Shown here piece after piece: positions 29,604 through 38,270 of a stretch of 56,901 nucleotides of DNA. The notes beneath the pieces were generated by a model. That model was not told where the DNA came from. It worked only from the letters and a program-made list of their open reading frames with translations, and did not search any database. Each line of letters starts with the position of its first letter. Positions within the stretch are counted from its first letter, which is position 1. Source of the DNA: Gemmatimonadota bacterium (lineage in GTDB: Bacteria > Gemmatimonadota > Gemmatimonadetes > Gemmatimonadales > GWC2-71-9); contig QHUT01000058.1 of assembly GCA_003222055.1 (NCBI GenBank), positions 1-56,901 on the forward strand. The letters are read 5' to 3'. The position numbers and the translations under genes were made by a program.

Positions 29604-31948
29604 GACCAGAGGTTCACTTTGAGGGTGAGGGCCAAGCGGCGCAGCACGACGTCGACGATCCGCAGTCGATCGCCGAACACCTTTGCTTCGCCGCTCATTC
29701 CCGGCTTCAAGAGAAGCGAATCGTTGTCGATCTCCGTGATGACGAGGATCGACCGGGGACTCCTCGCGGCCGCCGACGCGCTTTCGGTCGGTGAGGGACC
29801 GGCGTCCGCACTGGTCGCGATCGCGGTCACCACGCCGTGGAAGGTGCGATTGGGATACGCCCTCGCCTTCAGCGCCACAGGCTCCCCTACGCGCACGGCG
29901 GCGATCTCCCGCTCCGGCACCGTCACCTCGACGGTGAGCCGTTTCAGGTCGTACACCTTCGCGAGCAGGCTGCCCTGCTGCACGTTTTGGCCCGCCAAGT
30001 CGGCCAGTTCCCGGGCCGGGGTGGCGACGATGCCCGAGACCGGGCTGCGCACCTCCACCTGTCGCAGCTCGGTCTCGAGGTAACCGCGCTGCGCCTCGAG
30101 GCCGGCAAGCTCCGCCCTCGCCTGCTCGACCTCCTCGGGGCGGGACCCGTGCAGCACCGCCGCAAGCCGGCGGCTCGCCTCGGCTTCGTCATGTTCGGCC
30201 GTGGCGGCTTGCTCCTCGGAGTTCTCGAGATCGATCCGAGTGAGGACGCCGCTGTCGGCGAGCTGCTGGTTCCGGCTCAACCGGGCGCGGGCGTACTGGA
30301 GGCGCGTGCGGGCCTGCGCCACCGCGGTGCGGGCCAGCGCGATCGAGTCGGCGGTGGGACCGGTCTCGAGCATCCGCAAGCGAGCCCGTGTCTCTCGGAT
30401 CTGCGCGTTGACCTTCGCGAGGTCCGTGCGATGTGCGCGGTCGGACAGGCGGGCCACGAGGTCCCCGGCCCGCACCTCGTTCCCTTCGGTGACGTATACC
30501 TGCTCGACCAGTCCGTCGGTCTCGGTGCGGACGTCCGCATTGCGCACCGGCAGGATGGAGAAGGGTCCCGCGACCCGGAGCCGGGCGTGTCCGAACACGC
30601 CGAGCACGCCCGCCCCGGCGGCCAGGACGAGCCCCGTGAGGGCGCGCTTGCGACGCCGGCGGCGGTGCGGATTGGGAGGGCGCGACGGCCCATCGGAGGA
30701 CGTCGCGGGCGGGCTCGACTCCTCGTCGGCGGGATCGTCGTCGCCGTCGCCGTCCCAATCGTCATCGTCCGAGCCCGTGCCGAAGAGCTTGCGGGCCCGG
30801 CGGCGGACCTTGGCGCTGAGCAGGCCGACGAACGCCGCCAGAGCGAAGGGCTGACCGCCGGCCATCAGGAAGCCCATCGTCTTGACGCTCGCCACCGCCA
30901 GCAATCCCAGCGACGGCACGGCCGCCAGCAGCCCGTATGCAAGGTACAGGCGGCGCTCGCGGGGCGTCACCTCGGCCATGGGCGACGTGACTCCGCCCCA
31001 CAGCCGCCGCATGAGGCCTCCAACATAGCGAAACGATCTCCTGCGGAGGTTGGGGGCGTCGAGATAGTCGCTCAACAGGTAATAGCCGTCGAGCTTGAGC
31101 AACGGACTGAAGTTCAGGAGCGTCTTCACGCCCGAACCCGCCATCACGATCAGCGCCACATAATTCGCCCAGATGTCCACGTCCGTCAGGCGCCAGGTGA
31201 ACACCGCTAGCGCCCAGAGAGTGAGCTCGAAGTACGGCCCGGCGAACCCTACCCACAGTCGCTTCGACTTCTCTGGAAACAGCCATGCGTCGCTCACATT
31301 GCAATAGAAGGCGGGCTGCAGATAGATCAGCATGAAGCCGAGCTCGTGCACTTCCCCGCCGAAGTGCTTGCAGGTGACACCGTGCGCGAATTCATGCGCG
31401 GACGCGGCGATAAACGTGATTGCCAGGAACGGCGGGATCGCCTCGAGCCGGTATAGTCGCGACAAGTCCTGTGTGATGTCGCTCCAGTTCGCGACCGCCG
31501 TACCCACCGCCGCGGTAACAAGGGCGGCGCAAAGGAGGCAGAAATGAGGCGTGTAGCAGACCCGCAGGGCGCGCGCGAGTCGGTCGAACAAGCGGTTCGG
31601 ATCCGCCACCTTGAAGCGGAGGTAGAGCAGACTTCCGCGCACACGGCGGTCGCGCCGAGCGGAGCCGGCCGCCGCCGCGTTTTCCAGCAGGCCCGCCTTG
31701 GCGAGACGGTGGAGGAAGGCCCCCAGACGCTCCGGGGCAAGCGCCCCGCCGAAACGCGCTTCCGTCCGCTGCCGGATAATCTCGAGCGGCGTCTCGCCGT
31801 CGCACTGCTGCGTGATGAAATGCTCGACGTCGCCGAAACGGAAGAAGTCGCCGGTGCGCGCGTTCTTTACGATCGCGACGGTGCCATCCGCTGTGCGCAG
31901 CTCGCGGACGATCAAGTCCCGCCGCAGCCGTGGCGCCGCCGGGCTCAC
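29594..31948 (-). CDS. PqqD-like / M50 metalloprotease / HlyD fusion membrane protein
   Basis: This is a 784-residue fusion. Residues 10-95 form a PqqD/winged-helix-like domain (VKNARTGDFFRFGDVEHFI...LLENA). Membrane helices then carry an M50 site-2-protease motif HEFAH (185-189) and the partner NFSPLLKLDGYY (279-290). A very acidic linker (DDDDWDGDGDDD) and a basic stretch precede an anchor helix near 430 and a HlyD adaptor with biotinyl-lipoyl halves and coiled coil. Such fusions accompany ribosomally made peptides and are thought to process or export them. The start GTG 31948 is chosen because the longer frame crosses the peptide gene and hairpin upstream. Confidence 0.8.
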   Translation of the reverse strand: MSPAAPRLRRDLIVRELRTADGTVAIVKNARTGDFFRFGDVEHFITQQCDGETPLEIIRQRTEARFGGALAPERLGAFLHRLAKAGLLENAAAAGSARRDRRVRGSLLYLRFKVADPNRLFDRLARALRVCYTPHFCLLCAALVTAAVGTAVANWSDITQDLSRLYRLEAIPPFLAITFIAASAHEFAHGVTCKHFGGEVHELGFMLIYLQPAFYCNVSDAWLFPEKSKRLWVGFAGPYFELTLWALAVFTWRLTDVDIWANYVALIVMAGSGVKTLLNFSPLLKLDGYYLLSDYLDAPNLRRRSFRYVGGLMRRLWGGVTSPMAEVTPRERRLYLAYGLLAAVPSLGLLAVASVKTMGFLMAGGQPFALAAFVGLLSAKVRRRARKLFGTGSDDDDWDGDGDDDPADEESSPPATSSDGPSRPPNPHRRRRRKRALTGLVLAAGAGVLGVFGHARLRVAGPFSILPVRNADVRTETDGLVEQVYVTEGNEVRAGDLVARLSDRAHRTDLAKVNAQIRETRARLRMLETGPTADSIALARTAVAQARTRLQYARARLSRNQQLADSGVLTRIDLENSEEQAATAEHDEAEASRRLAAVLHGSRPEEVEQARAELAGLEAQRGYLETELRQVEVRSPVSGIVATPARELADLAGQNVQQGSLLAKVYDLKRLTVEVTVPEREIAAVRVGEPVALKARAYPNRTFHGVVTAIATSADAGPSPTESASAAARSPRSILVITEIDNDSLLLKPGMSGEAKVFGDRLRIVDVVLRRLALTLKVNLWSWW

Positions 31949-31971
31949 GGCGCGACTGGGACGATGAGAAA

Positions 31972-31996
31972 GGCCGCCGGAAAGTTTCCGACGGCC
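31972..31996 (-). terminator. Hairpin between peptide gene and M50-HlyD gene
   Basis: GGCCGTCGGAAA and TTTCCGGCGGCC pair with one mismatch across a tiny loop, followed on the minus strand by TTTCTC. It lies 29 bases after the peptide stop and 23 before the M50-HlyD start. This is typical of an attenuator that keeps peptide mRNA in excess over the downstream genes. Confidence 0.6.
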
Positions 31997-32025
31997 TTCC
32001 CAACACTTCCCATCGAGCGCCGCGG

Positions 32026-32160
32026 TTAGTCGCCGCTGCTGTGGGAGTGGGTGTCGTGGGTTTCGCCAAGATCGACACCGACGCCGATCGAGATACCCCC
32101 GACGAGATCCGGTGCAATCCGCTGCTCGAGTTTCTCGAGCGCAGGGTTCAGGTGCTTCAT
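32026..32160 (-). CDS. Putative ribosomal peptide precursor, 44 aa
   Basis: This short frame is preceded by GGAGG (32172-32168) seven bases before the ATG, one of the best ribosome sites in the window. The N-terminal half is leader-like and amphipathic, with LEQRIAP at 11-17 and a double glycine at 21-22. It is followed by a glycine/hydrophobic stretch (ISIGVGVDLGE, 23-33) and a His/Ser/Asp tail with three His alternating with T/S (35-40). Leader, GG and small core, the downstream hairpin and the M50-HlyD gene together suggest a modified or exported peptide. The class is not one I can name. Confidence 0.65.
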   Translation of the reverse strand: MKHLNPALEKLEQRIAPDLVGGISIGVGVDLGETHDTHSHSSGD

Positions 32161-32167
32161 GATGACA

Positions 32168-32172
32168 CCTCC
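32168..32172 (-). promoter_or_regulatory. Ribosome binding site of the peptide gene
   Basis: GGAGG on the minus strand with a seven-base spacer decides the start of the 44-residue peptide. The upstream interval to 32410 must hold its promoter and that of the divergent deacetylase gene; no convincing -35/-10 boxes are seen. Confidence 0.65.
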
Positions 32173-32410
32173 ATGAAAGACCGGTACATGAAGCCTGGCT
32201 TCCGGCTTCGGACGGGGCTCGCGGCAAACCGCATGCCTCGTACAAGCGGGGCCACTTCCTCCTCGAGCGGCACCAAAACGCGGCAGCGGGTGGCCGCCGC
32301 CGCCTCAACCCACGCGCACCATGCCCGCACCGAACTCGGGCAACGGGGCGGCGGAGCAGGAGGCCCACGTGTTGCACCGTGGCCACGCTGCCAGCACATT
32401 CCCGGCGGCG

Positions 32411-33208
32411 ATGCGCTCCTCTCTGACGATTCCGCCCGTTCTCTGCTACCACCGTATCGGCGGCCCGCCCGAGCTGGGTGTGACCCGCGTGGCCCGCTCG
32501 GTGTTCGCGCGCCAGATGCACGCGCTGGCACGATCGGGCTGGCGGACCGTGCCACTCGGCGCGTTCGTGACCCGTGTGCAACGCGGGATCGCGGCCTCGG
32601 ATCACGAGTTCCTCCTCAGTTTCGACGACGGGTACGCCAGCCTCGCCGACACCGCGTATCCCGTGCTGGCCGACGTCGGGTTCACCGCTACGACGTTTCT
32701 CGTCACCGACTTCGTCGGCCGTTCCAATACCTGGGACGTGCGCTACACGTGGCGCCGGCTGCCGCACCTCGGTTGGGACGCGATCGCACGCTGGCACGGG
32801 CGTGGGCTCGAGTTCGCGTCGCACACTGCCTCACACGCGCGGCTCACCTGGCTCTCGGACGAGCGGGCCGCGGACGAGCTCGGTCGGTCACGCCAGACGC
32901 TGCTCGGGCGGCTGGGACCCGACGCCGGCCGCGCCGTGGCTTATCCGTTTGGTGCCAGCGACCAGCGGGTCGAGCGCCTGGCGCGCGCCGCGGGGTATGA
33001 CGTCGGGTTTGGCGGCGTGCGGGCGAACGGATCAGCGCTCGGTCTCGCCCGCGTCCCGGTCTACCTGTGGGATGTGGGGGACACACCGCTGGGATTGCGG
33101 GGGGACGCAATCGGGGATTTGGGACGACTGGCGGCGCACATCGCCAACCGGTGCGCGGTCGGCACGAGCTGGATGATGAGGCTGCGATCGGGTGGCGCGG
33201 CCCAGTGA
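32411..33208 (+). CDS. Polysaccharide deacetylase (NodB domain)
   Basis: This is a 265-residue protein from ATG 32411, where family similarity begins (IPPVLCYHRIGGP). The NodB metal site is visible as FLLSFDDGYASL (Asp-Asp) and FASHTASHARLTWL (the His pair), and VAYPFGASDQ is the later Arg/Pro-region motif. It removes acetyl groups from a polysaccharide or similar amide. The frame stays open to ATG 32321, but those residues look non-coding. It is divergent from the peptide gene; a shared role is possible but unproven. Confidence 0.85.
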   Translation: MRSSLTIPPVLCYHRIGGPPELGVTRVARSVFARQMHALARSGWRTVPLGAFVTRVQRGIAASDHEFLLSFDDGYASLADTAYPVLADVGFTATTFLVTDFVGRSNTWDVRYTWRRLPHLGWDAIARWHGRGLEFASHTASHARLTWLSDERAADELGRSRQTLLGRLGPDAGRAVAYPFGASDQRVERLARAAGYDVGFGGVRANGSALGLARVPVYLWDVGDTPLGLRGDAIGDLGRLAAHIANRCAVGTSWMMRLRSGGAAQ

Positions 33209-33228
33209 AGAGTGGTAGCCTCTGGCAC

Positions 33229-34719
33229 ATGCGACCCTGGACCTTGCTGCTGCTCGCGACGCCCATGTTGGCGCTTGCCCAACAGCCAGCGCTTGGCGTC
33301 TTCGACGGCCACTCGGACGTCGGCCGCACCCGCAACCCAGGCTCGGTGGTGTACGACGCCGTGCACGAGGTGTACACGATCGCAGGGTCCGGCGCGAACA
33401 TGTGGGCCGACCGCGACGACTTCCATTTCCTGTGGAAGCGCCTGCGGGGGAACTTCATCCTCACGGCGCGAGCACAGTTCTCGGGCGCCGGTGTCGAGCC
33501 GCATCGCAAGTTCGGCTGGACCGTGCGCTCCGACCTCACGCCCGGCTCGGCGCAGGTGACGGGGGCCGTGCATGGGGACGGGCTCGTTGCGCTGCAGTTC
33601 CGTCGCACGCCCGGGGGCGCGACCGAGGAGGTCCGATCGCCCGTGACCGACGCGGACGTGATTCAGCTGGAACGCACCGGAAATCGCTACACCCTCTCGG
33701 TCGGCCGCTTCGGCGACAGTCTCGCACCGGTGCGAGTCGCCGACCTGCCGCTCGGCGACGAGGTCTACGTGGGGCTCTTCGTGTGCGCCCACAACGACAC
33801 CGTCGTCGAGCGAGCCACCTTCCGCGACGTGCGGATCACCATCCCCGCGCGGGACGGCTTCGTGCCGTACCGCGACTACATCGGGAGCAACCTCGAGATC
33901 CTCGACATCGCGACCGGGGACCGCACGATCGTGTACCGCTCTCCCGCGTCGCTCCAGGCGCCCAACTGGACCAGGGACGGCACGGCCCTGATTTACAACA
34001 GTCAGGGCCTGCTGTATCGCTTCGACCTCGCGGACCGGCGACCGGTGGCCTTGAACACGGGGTTCGCGACCAGCAACAACAACGATCACGTGCTGTCGTT
34101 CGACGGGCGCACGCTCGGGCTCAGCCACCACAGCTCGGACGATCACAACGCGTCGATCGTGTACACGGTGCCGGTGGGCGGCGGGACGCCGCGGCGGGTC
34201 ACGGCGCTGGGCCCGTCGTACCTGCACGGCTGGTCCCCGGACGGGAGGTTTCTGGTCTACACCGGAGAGCGCGGCGGGGAGTTCGACGTGTACCGGATCT
34301 CGGTCGACGGAGGGGAGGAAGCGCGGCTCACGACCGCCCCCGGCCTGGACGACGGCCCCGAGTACTCACCGGACGGCGCGTACATCTATTTCAACTCCGT
34401 CCGCAGCGGGACCATGCAGATCTGGCGGATGCGGCCGGACGGCGGCGCGCAGCAGCAGCTCACCAGCGACCGGCATAACAATTGGTTCCCACACGTGTCG
34501 CCCGACGGCAAGTGGATCGTGTTTCTGTCGTTCATGCAGGACGTGGCGCCGAGCGACCACCCCTTCTACAAGCAGGTCTACCTGCGCCTGATGCCCGTGG
34601 CGGGGGGAAGCCCACGCGTGGTCGGCTACCTGTACGGCGGCCAGGGCACGATCAACGTGCCCTCCTGGTCGCCCGACAGCAGGCGCGTGGCGTTCGTCAG
34701 CAATACCGACCTGCGCTAG
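33229..34719 (+). CDS. Secreted TolB/PD40 beta-propeller protein
   Basis: This is a 496-residue protein with a signal peptide ([15 protein letters not shown]). The first part (about 20-230) is a jelly-roll-like domain with [20 protein letters not shown]. The rest carries PD40 repeats: [63 protein letters not shown] and [14 protein letters not shown]. Probably periplasmic and binding carbohydrate or protein. Its stop and that of fabI share the palindrome CTAG. Confidence 0.85.
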   Translation: MRPWTLLLLATPMLALAQQPALGVFDGHSDVGRTRNPGSVVYDAVHEVYTIAGSGANMWADRDDFHFLWKRLRGNFILTARAQFSGAGVEPHRKFGWTVRSDLTPGSAQVTGAVHGDGLVALQFRRTPGGATEEVRSPVTDADVIQLERTGNRYTLSVGRFGDSLAPVRVADLPLGDEVYVGLFVCAHNDTVVERATFRDVRITIPARDGFVPYRDYIGSNLEILDIATGDRTIVYRSPASLQAPNWTRDGTALIYNSQGLLYRFDLADRRPVALNTGFATSNNNDHVLSFDGRTLGLSHHSSDDHNASIVYTVPVGGGTPRRVTALGPSYLHGWSPDGRFLVYTGERGGEFDVYRISVDGGEEARLTTAPGLDDGPEYSPDGAYIYFNSVRSGTMQIWRMRPDGGAQQQLTSDRHNNWFPHVSPDGKWIVFLSFMQDVAPSDHPFYKQVYLRLMPVAGGSPRVVGYLYGGQGTINVPSWSPDSRRVAFVSNTDLR

Positions 34720-35618
34720 AGCAGGTTGCCCGTCGCCACCGCCGCGCCCATCGCGTGATATCCCTTGTCCACATAGATCGTCGCGCCCGTGATGCCGCTG
34801 CCCAGGGAACTGGCGAGGAAGGCGGCCGTGGTGGCCACCTCACGGGCGGTGAGTGGCTCGGTGAGCGGCGCATTCGCGGCGTAATAGTCGACCATCTTTT
34901 CGATCTTGCCGATGGCGCTGGCGGCGCGGGAGGCGAGCGGGCCCGCCGAGATCGTGTTCACGCGCACGCCGTATTTGCGCCCCGCCTCGAACGCCAGAGT
35001 GCGGGTATCGCTTTCGAGCGCCGCTTTGGCCGACGACATCCCCCCGCCGTAGCCCGGGACCACGCGCTCGCTCGCCATGTACGTGAGCGAAAGGAACGAC
35101 CCGCCCGGCCGCATCACCGGCGCCAGCCGGGCGACCAGCGACACCAGCGAATACGCGCTCACGCTCACCGCCGCCAGGTACCCCGGTCGGCTGGTTTCGA
35201 GCAGAGGCTTCTTGACCTCGGGGCCGTTCGCGAGCGAATGGACCACGATGTCGAGCGGCCGCTCGCCCAGATCCTGCAGCAGGTGGTTCGCCAGTCCCGC
35301 CACCGAGAAGTCGCCCACATCCTTATAGCGCTTATTGCCGCGGATCTCTTCGGGCGCGTCGGCCAGCGTGTCGTAGGCCGCGTCGAGTGGATAGATCTTC
35401 TCGAACTGGAGCAGGGAGCCGTCCGGCATGCGTCGGGCGTCGTCGATCTTCCCCCGCTCGAGCAGGTTGAGGAAGATGTTGAGGGCCGGGGGCCACGTGC
35501 CGGTGCACACGGCGGCGCCCGCCTCGGCCAGCGCCTTGGCGATAGCGAAGCCGTAGCCGGCGTCGTCGGCCACCCCGGCCACCAGAGCGCGTTTGCCGCG
35601 GAGATCAATAGCTAACAT
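34716..35618 (-). CDS. fabI: Enoyl-[acyl-carrier-protein] reductase, plant/chlamydia type
   Basis: This is a 300-residue SDR-type [29 protein letters not shown] binds NADH. The long insertion with [13 protein letters not shown] and the [25 protein letters not shown] segment mark the longer plant/Chlamydia/apicomplexan FabI branch rather than the 260-residue E. coli type. Catalytic Tyr and Lys are in SAYSLVS and [16 protein letters not shown]. It performs the last step of each fatty-acid elongation cycle. ATG 35618 is used; the longer frame reads through a repeat hairpin. Confidence 0.88.
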   Translation of the reverse strand: MLAIDLRGKRALVAGVADDAGYGFAIAKALAEAGAAVCTGTWPPALNIFLNLLERGKIDDARRMPDGSLLQFEKIYPLDAAYDTLADAPEEIRGNKRYKDVGDFSVAGLANHLLQDLGERPLDIVVHSLANGPEVKKPLLETSRPGYLAAVSVSAYSLVSLVARLAPVMRPGGSFLSLTYMASERVVPGYGGGMSSAKAALESDTRTLAFEAGRKYGVRVNTISAGPLASRAASAIGKIEKMVDYYAANAPLTEPLTAREVATTAAFLASSLGSGITGATIYVDKGYHAMGAAVATGNLL

Positions 35619-35630
35619 TGGACTCCCAAA

Positions 35631-35723
35631 GATTGCGGATTGCGGATGTCGGATTGCGGATTGGAAATCGCCGGCCCCTAGGAGCGGGTCGTGCCAATCC
35701 GCAATCCGCAATCCGACATCCGC
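35631..35723. repeat. Intergenic GCGGATT-type palindrome
   Basis: Tandem copies of GATTGCGG on the left (35631-35664) face inverted copies on the right (35694-35723). CGGATTGCGGATTGG (35650-35664) pairs perfectly with 35694-35708. The 29-base loop is CCGGCC-rich. This resembles a REP-type element and could be an mRNA-stabilising or terminating hairpin between the reductase and fabI. Confidence 0.6.
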
Positions 35724-35724
35724 A

Positions 35725-36903
35725 TTAGATGAAGAACCTCGCTGCCACCGGGATCAGTTGCGGGTGTTTGACGAGCGCGTGCGTGAAGATGCGACGCAGC
35801 GTCCGCTTCTCCGGGAGAATCGCGTTCGCAGTACGCGCCAGCGAGTTGAAGAACTGGTCATCCAAGTCCTCGAGCGCCCGCTTGAGCCGATAGTACTTGA
35901 GATGATCGTCCCCGAGCAGCGCCATCCATCCCGCGTGATACGCCGACAGCCGGCTCGCACTGGTGTCGCCGGCCCGGATCGCGGCGGTCGCGACGCGCCC
36001 GGCGAGCCGGCCGGCCTTCATGGCGTTCACGATGCCGCCTCCGGACAGCGGATTGATCATATGCGCCGCATCGCCCGCCACCAGGACCCCGTCGGTGTAG
36101 GTCTGCCGGATGGTCGTGTGAACGATGACGCCGCCCACCGTGGAGCCGGTCTTGGCACCCCGGGGGTAGCGGCGGGCGATCCAGTCGTCGAGATACTGTC
36201 GCGCGTTGCGACCGTCGGCCTTCAGGGCAACGAGGCCGAGCCCCACGTTCGCGACGCCTGGGCCCTTGGGGAAGAGCCACGCGTATCCGCCCGGCGCGAT
36301 CCGGTCCCCGAACTGCAGATAGATCGCGTCCGGATCGAAATCGCAGCCCTCGAGCACGTACTGCGCGCACGATTCCATGTCACGCGCCGGGACGCGAGTG
36401 TCGAGCCCCGCCCACCGGCCGACCATCGCCTCGACACCGTCGGCAGCGATCACGACCCGCGCGCGGCAGGTCTCTTCCCCCGTGACGCCGCGCAGGCGCA
36501 CCTGCCACCGGCCGTCGGGCTCGCACGTCATGCCGGCCGCCTCGGTGCTCACGCGAAGCTCGGCCCCGAGAGCTACCGCCCGCTCGGCGAGAAACGCGTC
36601 GAACCGCGTGCGATCGAGGATCCAGGCGACTGCGCGCCCGGCGACCTTCACTTCTGTATCGTCGGGCGCGACGAACACGATCTGCGTGATCTTGCGAGCG
36701 ACCCAGGGAGCGCCGTCGGGATCGGCGAACTCGCGCAGCCCGGCGTCGCCGACGCCCTCGGCGCAGCGCACCGGCACCCCCACTCCGGCGTCGCGCTCGA
36801 GCAACACGACGTCGAGCTCCGGTGCCGCGCGCTTCGCCTCCCACGCCGCCACCGCGCCCGCCGGGCCCGCGCCAATGACCAGCACATCGGTGTCGTGGGT
36901 CAC
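35725..36903 (-). CDS. Geranylgeranyl reductase-family flavoprotein
   Basis: This is a 392-residue FAD enzyme from GTG 36903. [20 protein letters not shown] is the FAD motif, [13 protein letters not shown] the YxWxFPx7-8GxG-like region with Cys, RFGD...[17 protein letters not shown] and [19 protein letters not shown] the second FAD motif. Such enzymes reduce isoprenoid chains of quinones, lipids or chlorophyll. The start overlaps the ferredoxin stop by GTGA, so the ferredoxin is the likely electron donor. In a menaquinone organism, partial saturation of the menaquinone tail is the most plausible role (inference). Confidence 0.85.
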   Translation of the reverse strand: MTHDTDVLVIGAGPAGAVAAWEAKRAAPELDVVLLERDAGVGVPVRCAEGVGDAGLREFADPDGAPWVARKITQIVFVAPDDTEVKVAGRAVAWILDRTRFDAFLAERAVALGAELRVSTEAAGMTCEPDGRWQVRLRGVTGEETCRARVVIAADGVEAMVGRWAGLDTRVPARDMESCAQYVLEGCDFDPDAIYLQFGDRIAPGGYAWLFPKGPGVANVGLGLVALKADGRNARQYLDDWIARRYPRGAKTGSTVGGVIVHTTIRQTYTDGVLVAGDAAHMINPLSGGGIVNAMKAGRLAGRVATAAIRAGDTSASRLSAYHAGWMALLGDDHLKYYRLKRALEDLDDQFFNSLARTANAILPEKRTLRRIFTHALVKHPQLIPVAARFFI

Positions 36904-37142
36904 GCCGTGACCATCGCCAACGCGCCGACCGGGCAGGGGGCGATGCACTTGCGGCAGCCGGTGCACGTGGTCCGATCGACGACCAAGTCGGTGAGCCCGA
37001 GGTGGATCGCTTCCGGCGGGCAAAGCGGAAGACACAAGCCGCAACGGTCGCAGACCTGGAGATCAACCACAGCAATCTCGGGGACGGCTGGCGTGGCTCG
37101 CATCCGCGAACGGTAGCCGCCCCCATCAGGGGCGTCAAGCAT
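36900..37142 (-). CDS. 2[4Fe-4S] ferredoxin
   Basis: This is an 80-residue protein with two cluster motifs, CDRCGLCLPLCP and CTGCRKCIAPCP, in the bacterial-type arrangement. ATG 37142 has AAGG upstream; ATG 37103 would give a 67-residue version. It is translationally coupled to the geranylgeranyl reductase gene and is probably its electron donor. Confidence 0.88.
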   Translation of the reverse strand: MLDAPDGGGYRSRMRATPAVPEIAVVDLQVCDRCGLCLPLCPPEAIHLGLTDLVVDRTTCTGCRKCIAPCPVGALAMVTA

Positions 37143-37222
37143 CAGCCTTGCTTGGAGTTACGCTTTTCATTAGCTTGATGCGCTCGCGCGCGCCCCCCTA
37201 ACGACTTTCACCCGACGACCTC
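37143..37222. promoter_or_regulatory. Divergent intergenic region (ferredoxin / mreB)
   Basis: This 80-bp AT-richer stretch separates two divergent operons, so it must hold at least one promoter. TTGCTT (37145) and TTAGCT (37169) are spaced about 18 bases apart and could serve mreB. The match is weak. Confidence 0.35.
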
Positions 37223-38266
37223 GTGCGCTTTCGCTGGCCGAATTGGAAGCTCGGTGCTTGGAGCCCGGCGAATGAGATCGCCGTCGATCTCGGCACGGCC
37301 AACACCCTGATCTACGTGAAGGGCGAGGGCATCGTGCTGAACGAGCCCTCGGTGGTCGCGATCGAGAAGGCGACCGGGAAGATCAAGGGCATCGGGCTCG
37401 AAGCGAAGCGGATGCTCGGACGCACTCCGGACGGGATCCTCGCGGTGCGGCCCCTCAAGGACGGCGTGATCGCCGACTTCGACGTGACGGAAAAGATGTT
37501 GCGGTTTTTCCTGAAGACCATCATCGATCGCCACCTGTTCCGCGTGAAGCCCAAGGTGATCGTGTGTGTGCCGTCGGGTATCACAGAGGTGGAGAAGCGT
37601 GCGGTGCGGGACTCGGCGCAGTCGGCGGGGGCGAAGGAGGTCTACATGGTGGCCGAGCCGATGGCCGCGGCGATCGGTGTGGGGCTCCCGGTCGAGACGC
37701 CGACGGGCAACATGGTGATCGACATCGGTGGGGGCACGACGGAGATCGCCGTGATCGCGCTCTCCGGGATCGTGTCGGACACGTCGATCCGCACGGGCGG
37801 CGACGAGCTGGACCAGGCCATCGTGCAGTTCATGCGCAAGAACTACAACCTCCTGATCGGCGAGCCCACGGCCGAGCAGATCAAGATCCAGATCGGGTCG
37901 GCGGCGCCCGTGGGGGAGGAGCGCGAAATGGAAGTGAAGGGTCGCGACCTCGTCTCCGGAATTCCCAAGATTGTGCGGGTGCACTCGAGCGAGATTCGTG
38001 AAGCGGTACAGGAGCCGATCCAGCAGATCGTGGACGCCGTACGCCGGGCGCTCGAGATCACGCCCCCCGAGCTGGCGTCGGACATCGTGGATCGCGGGAT
38101 CGTGATGACCGGCGGGGGCGCGCTGATCCGCGGCCTCGACGTGCTGCTGCAGCAGGAGACGGGCCTGCCGATCCACCTCGACGAGGACCCGATGACCTGC
38201 GTCGTGCGGGGGACGGGGCGGATCCTCGACGATCCGGAGAAATACCGCAACGTCCTGACCACCTAA
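37223..38266 (+). CDS. mreB: Rod-shape-determining actin homologue MreB
   Basis: This is a 347-residue protein. [29 protein letters not shown] is the phosphate-1 loop, [18 protein letters not shown] phosphate-2, and [18 protein letters not shown] the adenosine motif. It polymerises along the inner membrane and steers cell-wall elongation. The N-terminus WPNWKLGAW may be the membrane-binding amphipathic helix. GTG start. First gene of mreBCD-mrdA-rodA. Confidence 0.95.
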   Translation: MRFRWPNWKLGAWSPANEIAVDLGTANTLIYVKGEGIVLNEPSVVAIEKATGKIKGIGLEAKRMLGRTPDGILAVRPLKDGVIADFDVTEKMLRFFLKTIIDRHLFRVKPKVIVCVPSGITEVEKRAVRDSAQSAGAKEVYMVAEPMAAAIGVGLPVETPTGNMVIDIGGGTTEIAVIALSGIVSDTSIRTGGDELDQAIVQFMRKNYNLLIGEPTAEQIKIQIGSAAPVGEEREMEVKGRDLVSGIPKIVRVHSSEIREAVQEPIQQIVDAVRRALEITPPELASDIVDRGIVMTGGGALIRGLDVLLQQETGLPIHLDEDPMTCVVRGTGRILDDPEKYRNVLTT

Positions 38267-38270
38267 GGCG

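Noticed and set aside
29612-31210. Long plus-strand frames antisense to the M50-HlyD gene
   Set aside because: High-GC shadow frames with Arg/Gly-rich products; the minus strand has clear domains over the same bases.
32157-32555. Minus-strand 132-codon frame whose stop overlaps the peptide ATG
   Set aside because: The overlap (ATGA) is suggestive, but the product is Pro/Arg/Ala-rich, antisense to the conserved deacetylase start and looks like GC-rich shadow coding.
31949-32824. 292-codon upstream extension of the M50-HlyD frame
   Set aside because: It crosses the hairpin, the 44-residue peptide gene and the 5' half of the divergent deacetylase gene, has Arg-rich low-complexity composition and shows no family pattern.
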